From Paenibacillus sophorae (GTDB lineage: Bacteria > Bacillota > Bacilli > Paenibacillales > Paenibacillaceae), in contig NZ_CP076607.1 of the NCBI RefSeq assembly GCF_018966525.1, positions 3,162,001 through 3,226,000 on the forward strand: a stretch of DNA of 64,000 bases, written 5' to 3'. The position numbers and the translations under genes are program-made. Below the pieces are notes generated by a model. The model did not search any database. It worked only from the letters and a program-made list of their open reading frames with translations, and was not told where the DNA came from. Positions 16,828 through 25,312 of the stretch are shown here, one piece after another; the first letter of the stretch is position 1, and each line of letters opens with the position of its first letter.

Positions 16828-16891
16828 CAGGGCGGCGGTCTGTCGGCTGTACCGATAACCCCCATTTTAATGAAGAGAGGCGTGAGAGGGT

Positions 16892-17368
16892 ATGATCTTT
16901 TCCAACATTGAAACTGGAGAAGCCATCGAGAAAAAGTATACGGAGCCTGTGGTCCGGGCCATCCGGTACTTGAAGGAGCATCAGCATGAGTTTCAGCATA
17001 TGGAGACAGGCATCTATCCGATTGAAGGTGACGATTTCTTTGTCCAGGTCTTCGATGTCACAACCAGGCAGAAGGAGGAGGCCAGACCGGAAGTGCACCG
17101 CAAATATGTTGAACTGCACTACTCGGTGGAGGGGAAGGAACGAATCGGCTTTGCGGTGGATTTGGGCAAGAACAAGGTGACGGAGACGCTGCTGGAGACC
17201 AAAGATGCGATCTTTTACGCCCAGATCGACAGGGAAGCGGAGCTTGTGCTGGAACCGGGTGATTACGCGATTTTTTTCCCCGAGGATGTTCACCGGCCGA
17301 TCTGGGAGCATGGCGGCAAGACATCGATCCGCAGGGTAGTTATTAAGATCAACGAAGCCATTATGTAG
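16892..17368 (+). CDS. YhcH/YjgK/YiaL-family protein, copy 2
   Basis: 158 aa, same length as the preceding gene and similar throughout (shared RPEVHRKY and FFPEDVHRP), with enough differences to suggest an old duplication and possibly distinct substrates. The metal-binding His and Glu positions are retained. Start ATG 16892 with GAGAGGCGTGAG upstream. Together the pair may handle different anomers or sequential sugars in the pathway. Confidence 0.78.
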   Translation: MIFSNIETGEAIEKKYTEPVVRAIRYLKEHQHEFQHMETGIYPIEGDDFFVQVFDVTTRQKEEARPEVHRKYVELHYSVEGKERIGFAVDLGKNKVTETLLETKDAIFYAQIDREAELVLEPGDYAIFFPEDVHRPIWEHGGKTSIRRVVIKINEAIM

Positions 17369-17407
17369 GTCTATTCGCTTGGAAACTTCTTATAACAAGG
17401 GGTGTCA

Positions 17408-18700
17408 ATGGGAATGATCAGCGAAACTCGAAAAATACCTAACAGCCGTTGGAAACGGATTTTGCCTCCGCTGTTGATTGTGTGCATTATTTCGTTTATG
17501 GACCGTGTGAACGTGAGCTTTGCCATATCCGGCGGGATGGACAAAGAACTCGGTATGACTGCCGGCATGGCCGGGTTCGCGGCGGGAATATTCTTTTTCG
17601 GATATTTGTTTCTGCAAATCCCCGGAGGGCAAATCGCCGCTAAGAGCAGCGGCAAAAAGTTCATTGCCTGGGTGATTCCCTTCTGGGCCGTTGTTTCCAT
17701 ATTAAGTGGCTTGGCAACGAGCACGACTGAGCTGCTGGTGCTTCGGTTCTGTCTCGGTGTTGCGGAGGGCGGCATGCTGCCGGTTGTCCTGACGATGTGC
17801 AGCAACTGGTTCCCCAATGAGGAAAGAGGCCGGGCGAACGCCATCGTGCTGATGTTTGCGCCCATCGCCGCCATCATCACCGGCCCCATTTCGGGATTCA
17901 TCATTTCCATTTACGGATGGCGCGAAATGTTCATTATTGAAGGGATTGTTTCGCTGATTGTCCTTATCCCCTGGCTATTAATGGTCAGTGATCGTCCGCA
18001 GCAGGCCAAATGGATCAGCAAGGAAGAGCAAGCGTACATTGTCGGCAAGCTGGAAGAGGAGCAGCTGGCGATTGAGCAGGAAAATCAGGTGAAGCATGCA
18101 TCGATTAAGGATCTGCTGCCCAACAAGTCCATGTGGAAGCTTATTGCCCTGAACTTCTGCTACCAGTCGGGCGATTACGGATTCTCCATGTGGCTGCCGA
18201 CCATGCTGAAGAAATTGACCAACAGCGGAATGGGCATGGTGGGCCTGCTGTCCAGCTTGCCATGGATTGCTTGTATTGCGGGCATGCTGCTGTTTTCGGG
18301 CCTGTCCGACCGGACCGGACGAAGAAGGGAATTCGTCATGATTCCGCTGCTGGGATTCGCGCTGTGCCTGCTGCTGTCTGTAACGATTCACGGGAATATC
18401 TGGTTCTCGTATATCTTTCTCATCGGAGCCGGATTCTTCGTCAAAGCCGCAGGGGTGGTGTTCTGGGCGATTCCTCCGCGTTTGTTCAGCAAGGAAGTTG
18501 CTGGCGGAGCCCGGGGAGCCATCAACGCCCTCGGGAACCTGGGCGGATTCTTTGGACCCTATATTGTCGGATTTCTGATTCAAATCTTCAATTATAATGT
18601 TGGAGTATACAGCCTTGTAGGCCTGCTGGTCGTATCTGCGCTTATTACCGCCACGCTGCCCCGGTCGGTTCAAACGAGAACGAGTAAGAAAGCGGCCTAA
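17408..18700 (+). CDS. MFS transporter, anion:cation symporter (hexuronate/aldarate type)
   Basis: 430 aa with 12 membrane helices. MFS signatures are present, including a first-loop DRVNVSFA segment characteristic of the ACS group (ExuT, GudP) and DRTGRRREFV in the mid loop. This group imports hexuronates, aldarates and related acids by proton symport, in line with the surrounding enzymes. ATG 17408 is preferred over GTG 17402, which overlaps the AAGGGGT ribosome site. Confidence 0.83.
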   Translation: MGMISETRKIPNSRWKRILPPLLIVCIISFMDRVNVSFAISGGMDKELGMTAGMAGFAAGIFFFGYLFLQIPGGQIAAKSSGKKFIAWVIPFWAVVSILSGLATSTTELLVLRFCLGVAEGGMLPVVLTMCSNWFPNEERGRANAIVLMFAPIAAIITGPISGFIISIYGWREMFIIEGIVSLIVLIPWLLMVSDRPQQAKWISKEEQAYIVGKLEEEQLAIEQENQVKHASIKDLLPNKSMWKLIALNFCYQSGDYGFSMWLPTMLKKLTNSGMGMVGLLSSLPWIACIAGMLLFSGLSDRTGRRREFVMIPLLGFALCLLLSVTIHGNIWFSYIFLIGAGFFVKAAGVVFWAIPPRLFSKEVAGGARGAINALGNLGGFFGPYIVGFLIQIFNYNVGVYSLVGLLVVSALITATLPRSVQTRTSKKAA

Positions 18701-18778
18701 TGCATCTTAAAGAGAGCGGCGTAAGAATCGCAGCGGATTCATAACCCCGCATAATACAGGAGATGGAGGAACCGTACT

Positions 18779-19540
18779 ATGGATTTATCTGATTTTTCAC
18801 TGGAAGGAAAACTGGCAGTCGTTACCGGAGGCAACAGGGGGCTTGGACAGGGCATGGCGATCGCGCTGGCCAAGGCCGGAGCGGATATCGTATCCGTTCA
18901 GCGAAGCGGGGAGTCCCCGGAAACTTTGGCTTTGGTGGAAGCGCTGGGCCGCCGCTGTTATGCGGTCGCCTGCGATTTGGCAGAGCTGCAGACGGGGGAA
19001 GATCTTGCCGCAAATATTGAGGATCAATTCGGTCCTGTCGATATTCTGGTCAATAACGCGGGTATTCAGCGCCGCCATCCGGCAGAGCAATTTCCATTAG
19101 AAGAATGGGACCTGGTAATGCAGGTTCAGCTTCGCTCGGTGTTCATGCTGTGCCAGGCATTTGGGAAACGCATGCTCGAAAGAGGCTCTGGCAAAATCAT
19201 CAATATCGCCTCTCTCTTGTCCTTCTCCGGCGGCTTGACCGTGCCCGCCTATGCGGCAGCGAAGGGAGGGGTCGCCCAGTTGACCAAGGCATTGGCCAAT
19301 GAATGGTCCTCCCGCGGAGTGAATGTCAATGCCATTGCACCCGGTTATATGGCGACGGAGATGAATACTGCCCTAATCGGCGATTCGGTCCGCAGCGGGC
19401 AGATTATGGACCGGATTCCAGCCAAACGCTGGGGTTCGCCGGAGGACATGGGCGGAACTGCTGTCTTTCTCGCTTCCGAAGCAGCGCGTTATATTCACGG
19501 ACAGATCATTTGCGTGGACGGAGGCTGGATGGCAAGATAG
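18779..19540 (+). CDS. SDR oxidoreductase, KduD-like
   Basis: 253 aa classical short-chain dehydrogenase. NAD-binding TGGNRGLGQG near res. 17-26, NNAG at ~92-95, catalytic Ser145, Tyr158 and Lys162 (YAAAK). Length and the N-terminal FSLEGKLAVVTGG match 2-dehydro-3-deoxy-gluconate 5-dehydrogenase (KduD) and related 2-deoxygluconate dehydrogenases. Likely oxidises or reduces a keto-sugar acid made by the isomerase. Located 78 bp after the transporter gene. Confidence 0.8.
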   Translation: MDLSDFSLEGKLAVVTGGNRGLGQGMAIALAKAGADIVSVQRSGESPETLALVEALGRRCYAVACDLAELQTGEDLAANIEDQFGPVDILVNNAGIQRRHPAEQFPLEEWDLVMQVQLRSVFMLCQAFGKRMLERGSGKIINIASLLSFSGGLTVPAYAAAKGGVAQLTKALANEWSSRGVNVNAIAPGYMATEMNTALIGDSVRSGQIMDRIPAKRWGSPEDMGGTAVFLASEAARYIHGQIICVDGGWMAR

Positions 19541-19615
19541 CTTGCGGTTGGCCTGGGAATAACCAGCTTTATGCTAAATGATCAAATTCAAAATATCAAA
19601 AGGAGTGAATCATTC

Positions 19616-20593
19616 ATGTCAAAATCCCGTGTCTATGTTACATATCCGTTGGGTGACAATATTTTGGCTCTGCTGCGCGAACAATGTGAAGTGGTGATGA
19701 ATCCGGAGGAGCGGAGCTTGAGCCCGGAAGAGCTGATTGAAAATGCCCGGGGCTTCGACGCCGTTCTGACAGTGTCCGCCGGGGTTAATGAGGAGGTGTG
19801 CCGGGCGCTTGCTTCCGATTGCAAAATCTTCGCCAACTACGGTGTCGGCTACAACAATATTGATGTCGAGGCCGCAACAAGACACGGCATTTATGTCAGC
19901 AATACGCCGGACGTTCTGACGGACGCCACCGCGGACTTTGCCTTTGCCCTGCTGCTGTCCGCCGCCCGGCGGGTTGTGGAATGCGACTTGTACGTGCGGG
20001 CCGGCAAGAAGAACTGGGGACCAATGAATTTGATCGGCGCCCAGGTCAGCGGCAAAACCATCGGTATATTGGGCGGAGGCCGGATCGGCAAGGCCGTGGC
20101 GAAGCGCGCCCAGGGCTTCAATATGCGGATACTATACAACGATCAACGGCCGAATCCCGATTTTGAGGCGGAGACGGGCGGTATTTTCGTAGATAAGAAC
20201 ACGCTGCTGAGTGAATCGGATTTTGTATCCGTTCATGTGCCTCTGCTGCCTTCCACCCGACATCTGATCGGAGCGGATGAGCTGGGCATAATGAAGCCGA
20301 GCGCTATCCTGATCAACGATTCGCGGGGGCCCATTATCGACGAACAGGCGCTGGTAACCGCGCTTCGAGACGGCATTATTGCCGGAGCTGGCCTAGACGT
20401 GTTCGAGTCCGAACCGGAGCTTGCGTCGGGACTGGCTGAGCTTCCGAATGTGGTGCTGGCTCCCCATGTGGGCAGCTCCACCACCGAAGCCAGAGTAGCC
20501 ATGGGCGAGCTGTGCGCCCGGAACATCTTCGCGGTGCTAGGCGGAGGAACGCCGATAACCTGCGTAAATCCGGAAGTTGGCGTGAAGGCCTAA
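19616..20593 (+). CDS. D-isomer-specific 2-hydroxyacid dehydrogenase
   Basis: 325 aa. The NAD-binding GGGRIGKAVAKRA (~res. 152-164) and the catalytic set Arg (NDSRGPIID), Glu (FESEPE) and His (APHVGSS) are all present; the substrate-domain motif ANYGVGYNNID matches glyoxylate/hydroxypyruvate/2-ketogluconate reductases. Likely reduces a 2-keto sugar acid. The frame opens upstream at 19571, but AAAAGGAG at 19599-19606 fixes ATG 19616. Its TAA stop coincides with the first codon of a 6-phosphogluconate dehydrogenase remnant. Confidence 0.85.
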   Translation: MSKSRVYVTYPLGDNILALLREQCEVVMNPEERSLSPEELIENARGFDAVLTVSAGVNEEVCRALASDCKIFANYGVGYNNIDVEAATRHGIYVSNTPDVLTDATADFAFALLLSAARRVVECDLYVRAGKKNWGPMNLIGAQVSGKTIGILGGGRIGKAVAKRAQGFNMRILYNDQRPNPDFEAETGGIFVDKNTLLSESDFVSVHVPLLPSTRHLIGADELGIMKPSAILINDSRGPIIDEQALVTALRDGIIAGAGLDVFESEPELASGLAELPNVVLAPHVGSSTTEARVAMGELCARNIFAVLGGGTPITCVNPEVGVKA

Positions 20594-20706
20594 GCTACCG
20601 GACAGAAAGGCTGCCGGCGAATCTGCTTCAGGACCAGCGGGATTATTTCGGCGCGCATACGTATGAGAGAACGGACAAAGAAGGTGTCTTCCATACCGAA
20701 TGGTAG
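20593..20706 (+). pseudogene. C-terminal remnant of 6-phosphogluconate dehydrogenase
   Basis: About 37 codons in frame 1 encode SYRTERLPANLLQDQRDY, FGAHTYERTDKEG and FHTEW then TAG, the well-known C-terminus of GndA/GntZ-type 6-phosphogluconate dehydrogenase. Nothing of the preceding ~430 residues is present: upstream sequence is the hydroxyacid dehydrogenase in another frame. The junction falls at that gene's stop codon. It lacks a start and cannot make an enzyme. It marks a deletion or recombination that removed the body of a gnd gene. Confidence 0.88.
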
Positions 20707-20726
20707 ATTAGCCGCTGCTTCAGGCA

Positions 20727-20756
20727 AAGCCATCCCTAACCCGGGATGGCTTTTTT
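20727..20756 (+). terminator. Terminator ending the sugar-acid operon
   Basis: AAGCCATCCC (20727-20736) pairs with GGGATGGC plus T's (20743-20752), followed by six T. It probably belonged to the lost gnd gene and now serves the operon. Confidence 0.85.
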
Positions 20757-20902
20757 GTTATGACTTATTGATTGCAGCTTAAGGTTGAACGATAATGAGA
20801 AGGCGGCTGACCGTTAACGGAGCCAACATAATTTCCACATATCCCGCGTTTATAATGAATTTGTTCCATTCAATATTATAATAATGACGGGAGAGATGAA
20901 GG

Positions 20903-21124
20903 ATGAATTGGTCTTCGCTGCTGGTGCTGGTATGCCCGCTGATGATGGTTGTTATGATGCTCGGGATGAAGGGAGCGCATGGACACGGGCATGGCAAAAA
21001 GGATTCGCACGGCGTTTCCGCATCCGATTCCGGCATCCGGCAGGAGCTTGACGAGCTGAAAGTGCAAAATGCGCAAATGAAGCGGGAGCTTGAAGCCTTA
21101 AGTGGTTATCAAAAAGCGGAATAG
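20903..21124 (+). CDS. Small membrane protein with His-rich segment and coiled coil
   Basis: 73 aa. One N-terminal membrane helix rich in Met (LVCPLMMVVMMLGM), then GAHGHGHGKKDSHG, which could bind metal ions, and a C-terminal helix (QELDELKVQNAQMKRELEAL) with coiled-coil heptads. No known domain assigned. ATG 20903 follows GGGAGAGATGAAGG. It lies 47 bp before a two-component system whose last gene is another small Met-rich membrane protein, so a metal-related envelope function is plausible. Confidence 0.65.
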   Translation: MNWSSLLVLVCPLMMVVMMLGMKGAHGHGHGKKDSHGVSASDSGIRQELDELKVQNAQMKRELEALSGYQKAE

Positions 21125-21171
21125 TACGGAATGTGCAGCATAGGTAACCGTGAAAAAAGAAGGTGACGATG

Positions 21172-21879
21172 ATGGCGCAGCTCCGTGCGCTTGTTGTGGA
21201 TGATGAATGGAATATGCGCAATCTACTGCGTATTTATTTGTTGAAGGAAGGCTTTCGGGTAAGCGAAGCATCGACGGGACGGGAAGCGCTGTCCATAATG
21301 GATAAAGAACCGTTCGATATCGTGCTGCTCGATGTAATGATGCCCGACATGGATGGCTGGCAGGTATGCCAGGCTGTCAGGAAAAAGAACAGCGTGCCGA
21401 TTCTCATGCTGACCGCCCGTTCCGAGACAAAGGACAAGATCCGGGGCCTTGAGATCGGGGCGGACGATTATCTGACCAAGCCGTTTGAACCAGAGGAACT
21501 GGTGGCCCGGATGCATTCGCTGATCCGCAGGGCGTCCCTGGCTCAGTCAGCGGTTCCGAGGGAGCATGTGCTGAGGTTTCAGGGGCTGGTCATCCGTCCG
21601 GATGCCCGCGAGGTGTCCGTTATGGATAGCGGGGTTGAGCTGACGCCGAAGGAATTCGATCTGCTGGCCGTTCTGTCCGGGAACCTGCAGCGCGCCTTCA
21701 GCCGGGATGAGCTGGTGGAACGATTATGGGGAATGGACTTCGAGGGCGAAACCCGGGTAGTGGACACCCATATCAAAAATATTCGCGAAAAGCTGCAAAA
21801 AGCCGGCCTTGGCTACAATCCGGTTCAGACCGTCTGGGGAGTAGGCTATAAATTCCAAGTGCCAGGTGAAATCCAATGA
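21172..21879 (+). CDS. Response regulator, OmpR/PhoB family
   Basis: 235 aa. Receiver domain (res. ~5-118) with acidic pocket VVDDE, phospho-acceptor Asp54 (LLDVMMPD), Thr in LTAR and Lys in LTKPFEPEEL. C-terminal winged helix (~135-232) with ELTPKEFDLL and TVWGVGYKF. ATG 21172 is chosen because AAGGTG is 6 nt upstream; ATG 21169 and GTG 21163 are in the same frame. Overlaps the sensor kinase gene by 4 bp. Confidence 0.88.
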   Translation: MAQLRALVVDDEWNMRNLLRIYLLKEGFRVSEASTGREALSIMDKEPFDIVLLDVMMPDMDGWQVCQAVRKKNSVPILMLTARSETKDKIRGLEIGADDYLTKPFEPEELVARMHSLIRRASLAQSAVPREHVLRFQGLVIRPDAREVSVMDSGVELTPKEFDLLAVLSGNLQRAFSRDELVERLWGMDFEGETRVVDTHIKNIREKLQKAGLGYNPVQTVWGVGYKFQVPGEIQ

Positions 21880-23285
21880 AGAACAATAGGATCGGCTTGA
21901 AGCTAGGCCTTGTCATTTCCGGTCTGTTTCTAGTCGTGCTGCTGTTTCTGGGCGTCGCTGTCGACCGGATGTTCACCAGCTTTTATTATGCCAATATGCG
22001 GACGGAAACGGAGGAGCTGGCCTCTCATTTTAGCGTCATGGCCGAGTCTTCGGAAGGCGATACCATGGGTATGATGGGGACGTTCGCCGAATTTTCGGGC
22101 GTCGGCATTTATAATGTGCGCCGGGACGGAAACGTCATGATGCACTCGGGGGTTCAAGACCCCGGGTGCCTGTCATTTATCCGGGCTTCGGACGTTGACG
22201 CAATTTATTCGGGACAAAAGGTAAGTTATCTCTATAAAGACCCAGCGGGCGGGCGTTATTTCGTTTCGGGCGAACCGGTAGTAAAGGAAGGAAAGGTCGT
22301 CTCCGCTCTGTATATTATGGCCTCCACCGAAAGAATGGACCGGTCGTTGGCTGGAGTGCGAAAATTGCTGATTCTCTCCGGCATTGGAGCGTTTTTGCTC
22401 GCTTTGGGCAGCACCTGGATTATTGCCCAATTTCTGTCAAGGCCGCTGCTGCAGATGCAGAAGGCTACCCGGAAGATTGCCGCCGGAGAGCTGGAGACGA
22501 GAGTGGATATCGGGAGCAAGGATGAAATGGGCGCGCTTGCCGGGGCGATTAACGATTTGGCGGTCGATCTTCAGCGTTACCGGGATTCGCGGCAGGAGTT
22601 TTTTGCCAATATCTCACATGAGCTTCGGACGCCGATTACCTACCTTGAGGGGTATGCGAACGTTGTAAAAGAGCGGCTGTACGAGACGGATGAGGAAAAG
22701 GACCGGTATCTTGACATTATCTATATGGAAGCCCGGCGGATTCAGCATCTTGTGGACGATCTGTTCGAGCTGGCCAAGATGGAGGAAGGCAAGATTAGCC
22801 TTGAGCCGGAATGGGTTGACTTGGCGGAACTTACGGAGCAGGCGGTCGAAAAGACGAAGCTTAAGGCCGGGAACAAAAGCCTGGAGCTCCAATTTACCGT
22901 TCAAGGAACGCCGGAACCGATGTATACGGACGGTGCCCGGATGGAGCAAATTGTGCTGAATCTGCTGGAAAATGCAATTCGGTACACCGAGCGGGGAACG
23001 GTGAACGTCCGTTTGTCGTTCCAGCCGGGTGCGGTGAAGCTTGCCGTACAGGATACGGGAATCGGAATCCCAGCCGACGAACTCCCTTTTATATTCGAAC
23101 GATTTTACCGGGTGGAAAAATCCCGATCCCGAAGCCATGGCGGCACCGGCCTGGGGCTGTCCATCGTTCACAAGCTGACGGGACTGCTCGGAGGAAAAAT
23201 AACGGTTGCCAGCAGGCTAGGGGAAGGAACCTGTTTCGAGCTTCATTTTGAGCTGGAGCCGGAGCCGCGGGAGGAACATTTATGA
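21876..23285 (+). CDS. Sensor histidine kinase
   Basis: 469 aa. Membrane helix 1 (~res. 9-30), an extracytoplasmic sensor of ~130 residues, helix 2 (~163-185), a HAMP linker (~187-238), then HisKA with phospho-acceptor His248 in ISHELRTP, and an HATPase domain with NLLENAIRY, DTGIGIP, FERFYR and GGTGLGLS. Complete and apparently functional. The sensor region contains several Met pairs (GDTMGMMGTF), of possible relevance to metal sensing. Partner of the response regulator it overlaps. Confidence 0.88.
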   Translation: MKNNRIGLKLGLVISGLFLVVLLFLGVAVDRMFTSFYYANMRTETEELASHFSVMAESSEGDTMGMMGTFAEFSGVGIYNVRRDGNVMMHSGVQDPGCLSFIRASDVDAIYSGQKVSYLYKDPAGGRYFVSGEPVVKEGKVVSALYIMASTERMDRSLAGVRKLLILSGIGAFLLALGSTWIIAQFLSRPLLQMQKATRKIAAGELETRVDIGSKDEMGALAGAINDLAVDLQRYRDSRQEFFANISHELRTPITYLEGYANVVKERLYETDEEKDRYLDIIYMEARRIQHLVDDLFELAKMEEGKISLEPEWVDLAELTEQAVEKTKLKAGNKSLELQFTVQGTPEPMYTDGARMEQIVLNLLENAIRYTERGTVNVRLSFQPGAVKLAVQDTGIGIPADELPFIFERFYRVEKSRSRSHGGTGLGLSIVHKLTGLLGGKITVASRLGEGTCFELHFELEPEPREEHL

Positions 23286-23482
23286 AGAAAATCGAATGGC
23301 TGATCGCGGTTCTTCTGATCGGAATGGGTATGATGTGCATGAGCGTCTCGGCGCTTTCTTTCCGAAGCATGCCCCTTATGCATTTGGGGGTAGGGATGAT
23401 GAGAGTGTTCGCCTGTTTTGGGACGCTGGCAGTACTTCTTCTGCTGTTCCTCGGATGGGCGGCGTTCAGAAAGAAGCGTTAA
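23282..23482 (+). CDS. Small Met-rich two-helix membrane protein
   Basis: 66 aa, two hydrophobic helices separated by a short segment (SFRSMPLMH), many Met residues, and a basic C-terminus FRKKR. The start codon overlaps the stop of the histidine kinase gene (ATGA), so it is translationally coupled and likely works with that system, perhaps as a membrane accessory factor. No family recognised. Confidence 0.6.
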   Translation: MKKIEWLIAVLLIGMGMMCMSVSALSFRSMPLMHLGVGMMRVFACFGTLAVLLLLFLGWAAFRKKR

Positions 23483-23600
23483 TTTCGGCTTAAAAAGGTT
23501 TACCCGGCTGTGCTCATCCCTTATCCTTAAGGAAAAAGACGGCGCGATTCGTTTGACTGCGGTCCGGACAACAGCGTCTATAAAAAGGGGGGAGCAAGCG

Positions 23601-24314
23601 ATGGCCTGGTCTTTTTATCCTCTGGGAGACTCGGCGGTATCAGTTGAATTTGGCCAGAGCATTAGTGCAAAGATACACAAAGAGATTAGAGCGGCCGTAC
23701 ATCGGATTGAAATAGATCCCTTCCCCGGCTTTATCGAATGTGTACCTTCCTTTGCTGCGATAAGCGTATTTTATGATTTGGCGGCGCTGCGCATTCCGGA
23801 CCGGAACCGGACGGCGTTTGACCATGTTTGTTCTATCCTGCGCGATAAGCTGATGTTGACTGGAGACGGCCTGCGGGATGAAAGCACAAGGATCATTGAC
23901 ATTCCGGTCTGCTATGGCGGGGAATTTGGCCCGGACCTTGGGCTTGTGGCGGAATCGAACGGTTTATCCGAGGAGGAGGTCGTTTCGATTCATGCCGGAG
24001 AACAATATCTTGTATATGCCATCGGCTTTGCCCCGGGTTTTCCTTACCTGGGTGGAATGCCGGACACAATTGCGGCACCGCGCAAAAAGACACCGAGGCT
24101 TCGCATTCCCGCCGGCTCGGTCGGCATTGCCGGTTCCCAAACCGGAATCTATCCCATAGAGACGCCGGGAGGCTGGCAGATTATCGGCCGGACTCCGCTT
24201 GAACTGTTTCGGCCGGACGAATCGCCGCCGACCCTGCTCCAGGGAGGGGATTATATCCGGTTTCGCCCCATCGGACAGGATGAATACCTGAGATTGCGAA
24301 GGATGCAGCCGTGA
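23601..24314 (+). CDS. pxpB: 5-oxoprolinase subunit PxpB (KipI family)
   Basis: 237 aa. The C-terminal half has the family elements AIGFAPGFPYLGGMP and RIPAGSVGIAGSQTGIYP. In the PxpABC complex it helps hydrolyse 5-oxoproline (pyroglutamate) to glutamate with ATP. The frame is open further upstream, but AAAGGGGGGAG before ATG 23601 fixes the start. It overlaps pxpC by 4 bp. Confidence 0.9.
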   Translation: MAWSFYPLGDSAVSVEFGQSISAKIHKEIRAAVHRIEIDPFPGFIECVPSFAAISVFYDLAALRIPDRNRTAFDHVCSILRDKLMLTGDGLRDESTRIIDIPVCYGGEFGPDLGLVAESNGLSEEEVVSIHAGEQYLVYAIGFAPGFPYLGGMPDTIAAPRKKTPRLRIPAGSVGIAGSQTGIYPIETPGGWQIIGRTPLELFRPDESPPTLLQGGDYIRFRPIGQDEYLRLRRMQP

Positions 24315-25312
24315 GCATTGAAATACATAAACCGGGCCTGCTTGCGACCGTTCAGGATCTTGGCAGAACGGGCTATGGGAAATACGGTGTAATCGTCTCG
24401 GGAGCGATGGACCGTTTTGCCCATCGCACGGCGAACTGGCTAGCGGGGAACGGGGATGGAGCGGCGGCGCTTGAGATCACGCTCTCGGGCTTTGCCGCCG
24501 AGTTTAAGCAGGATCACTGGATTGCGATAACGGGAGGCAATATGGCTCCCGTTATCGACGGGAGGGCGGTGCCGATGTGGCGTCCCGTGTTCGCTCAAAG
24601 AGGAAGCAGGCTGGTTCTCAAGCAGCCGGTCTCCGGCTGCCGGGCGTATTTGGCGGTATCCGGCGGATGGGATGTTCCCAAGGTAATGGGCAGCCGCAGT
24701 ACGTACTTGCGTGCCGGGATCGGCGGATTTGAGGGAAGAGCGCTTAGAGCGGGAGATGAGCTTCCCGTAGGCCAGGGCCGACTGCGGGCTCCGGCGGCGC
24801 TCACGGGAGATGATTCTTTTTATGCGGTTTCCTGGGCCGTTCCCTGGTCGGTACTTCCTGCCTACAGACAAAACCCGGAAATCCGGTTCACCCGGGGCCG
24901 CCAGTGGGACGACTTCACTCACCGCAGCCGGCAAGCTTTTATGGAGTTATCCTACAAGGTAACTCCACAATCGGACCGGATGGGCTATCGCTTATCCGGA
25001 CCGTCTCTAGAGCTGGAATCGCCGCGTGAGTATCTTTCCGAGGCCGTAGCGCTTGGGACGGTCCAGATTCCGGCGGACGGGCAGCCGATTGTGCTGATGG
25101 CCGACCGCCAGACACTGGGCGGCTATCCGAAGATTGCGCAAGTCATAAGCGCGGATCTCCCCGTGATGGCCCAGGCTGCGCCGGGAGGACATATCCTGTT
25201 TCGGGAAGTAACGCTTGGAGAAGCCGAAGCCCTGTATATACGCCAGGAGCGCAAGTTGAAGCGGCTTGAAACGATGATCAGGCTGAAGCTGAAGGAGGGT
25301 TATCATGCTTGA
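24311..25312 (+). CDS. pxpC: 5-oxoprolinase subunit PxpC (KipA family)
   Basis: 333 aa, full length for the biotin-dependent-carboxylase-like family. Recognisable elements: KPGLLATVQDLGRTGYGKYGV at the N-terminus, NWLAGNGDGAAALEITLSG, and the C-terminal QTLGGYPKIAQVI. It works with PxpB and PxpA in ATP-dependent opening of 5-oxoproline. Starts with GTG 24311, overlapping the pxpB stop, and overlaps pxpA by 8 bp. Confidence 0.9.
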   Translation: MSIEIHKPGLLATVQDLGRTGYGKYGVIVSGAMDRFAHRTANWLAGNGDGAAALEITLSGFAAEFKQDHWIAITGGNMAPVIDGRAVPMWRPVFAQRGSRLVLKQPVSGCRAYLAVSGGWDVPKVMGSRSTYLRAGIGGFEGRALRAGDELPVGQGRLRAPAALTGDDSFYAVSWAVPWSVLPAYRQNPEIRFTRGRQWDDFTHRSRQAFMELSYKVTPQSDRMGYRLSGPSLELESPREYLSEAVALGTVQIPADGQPIVLMADRQTLGGYPKIAQVISADLPVMAQAAPGGHILFREVTLGEAEALYIRQERKLKRLETMIRLKLKEGYHA

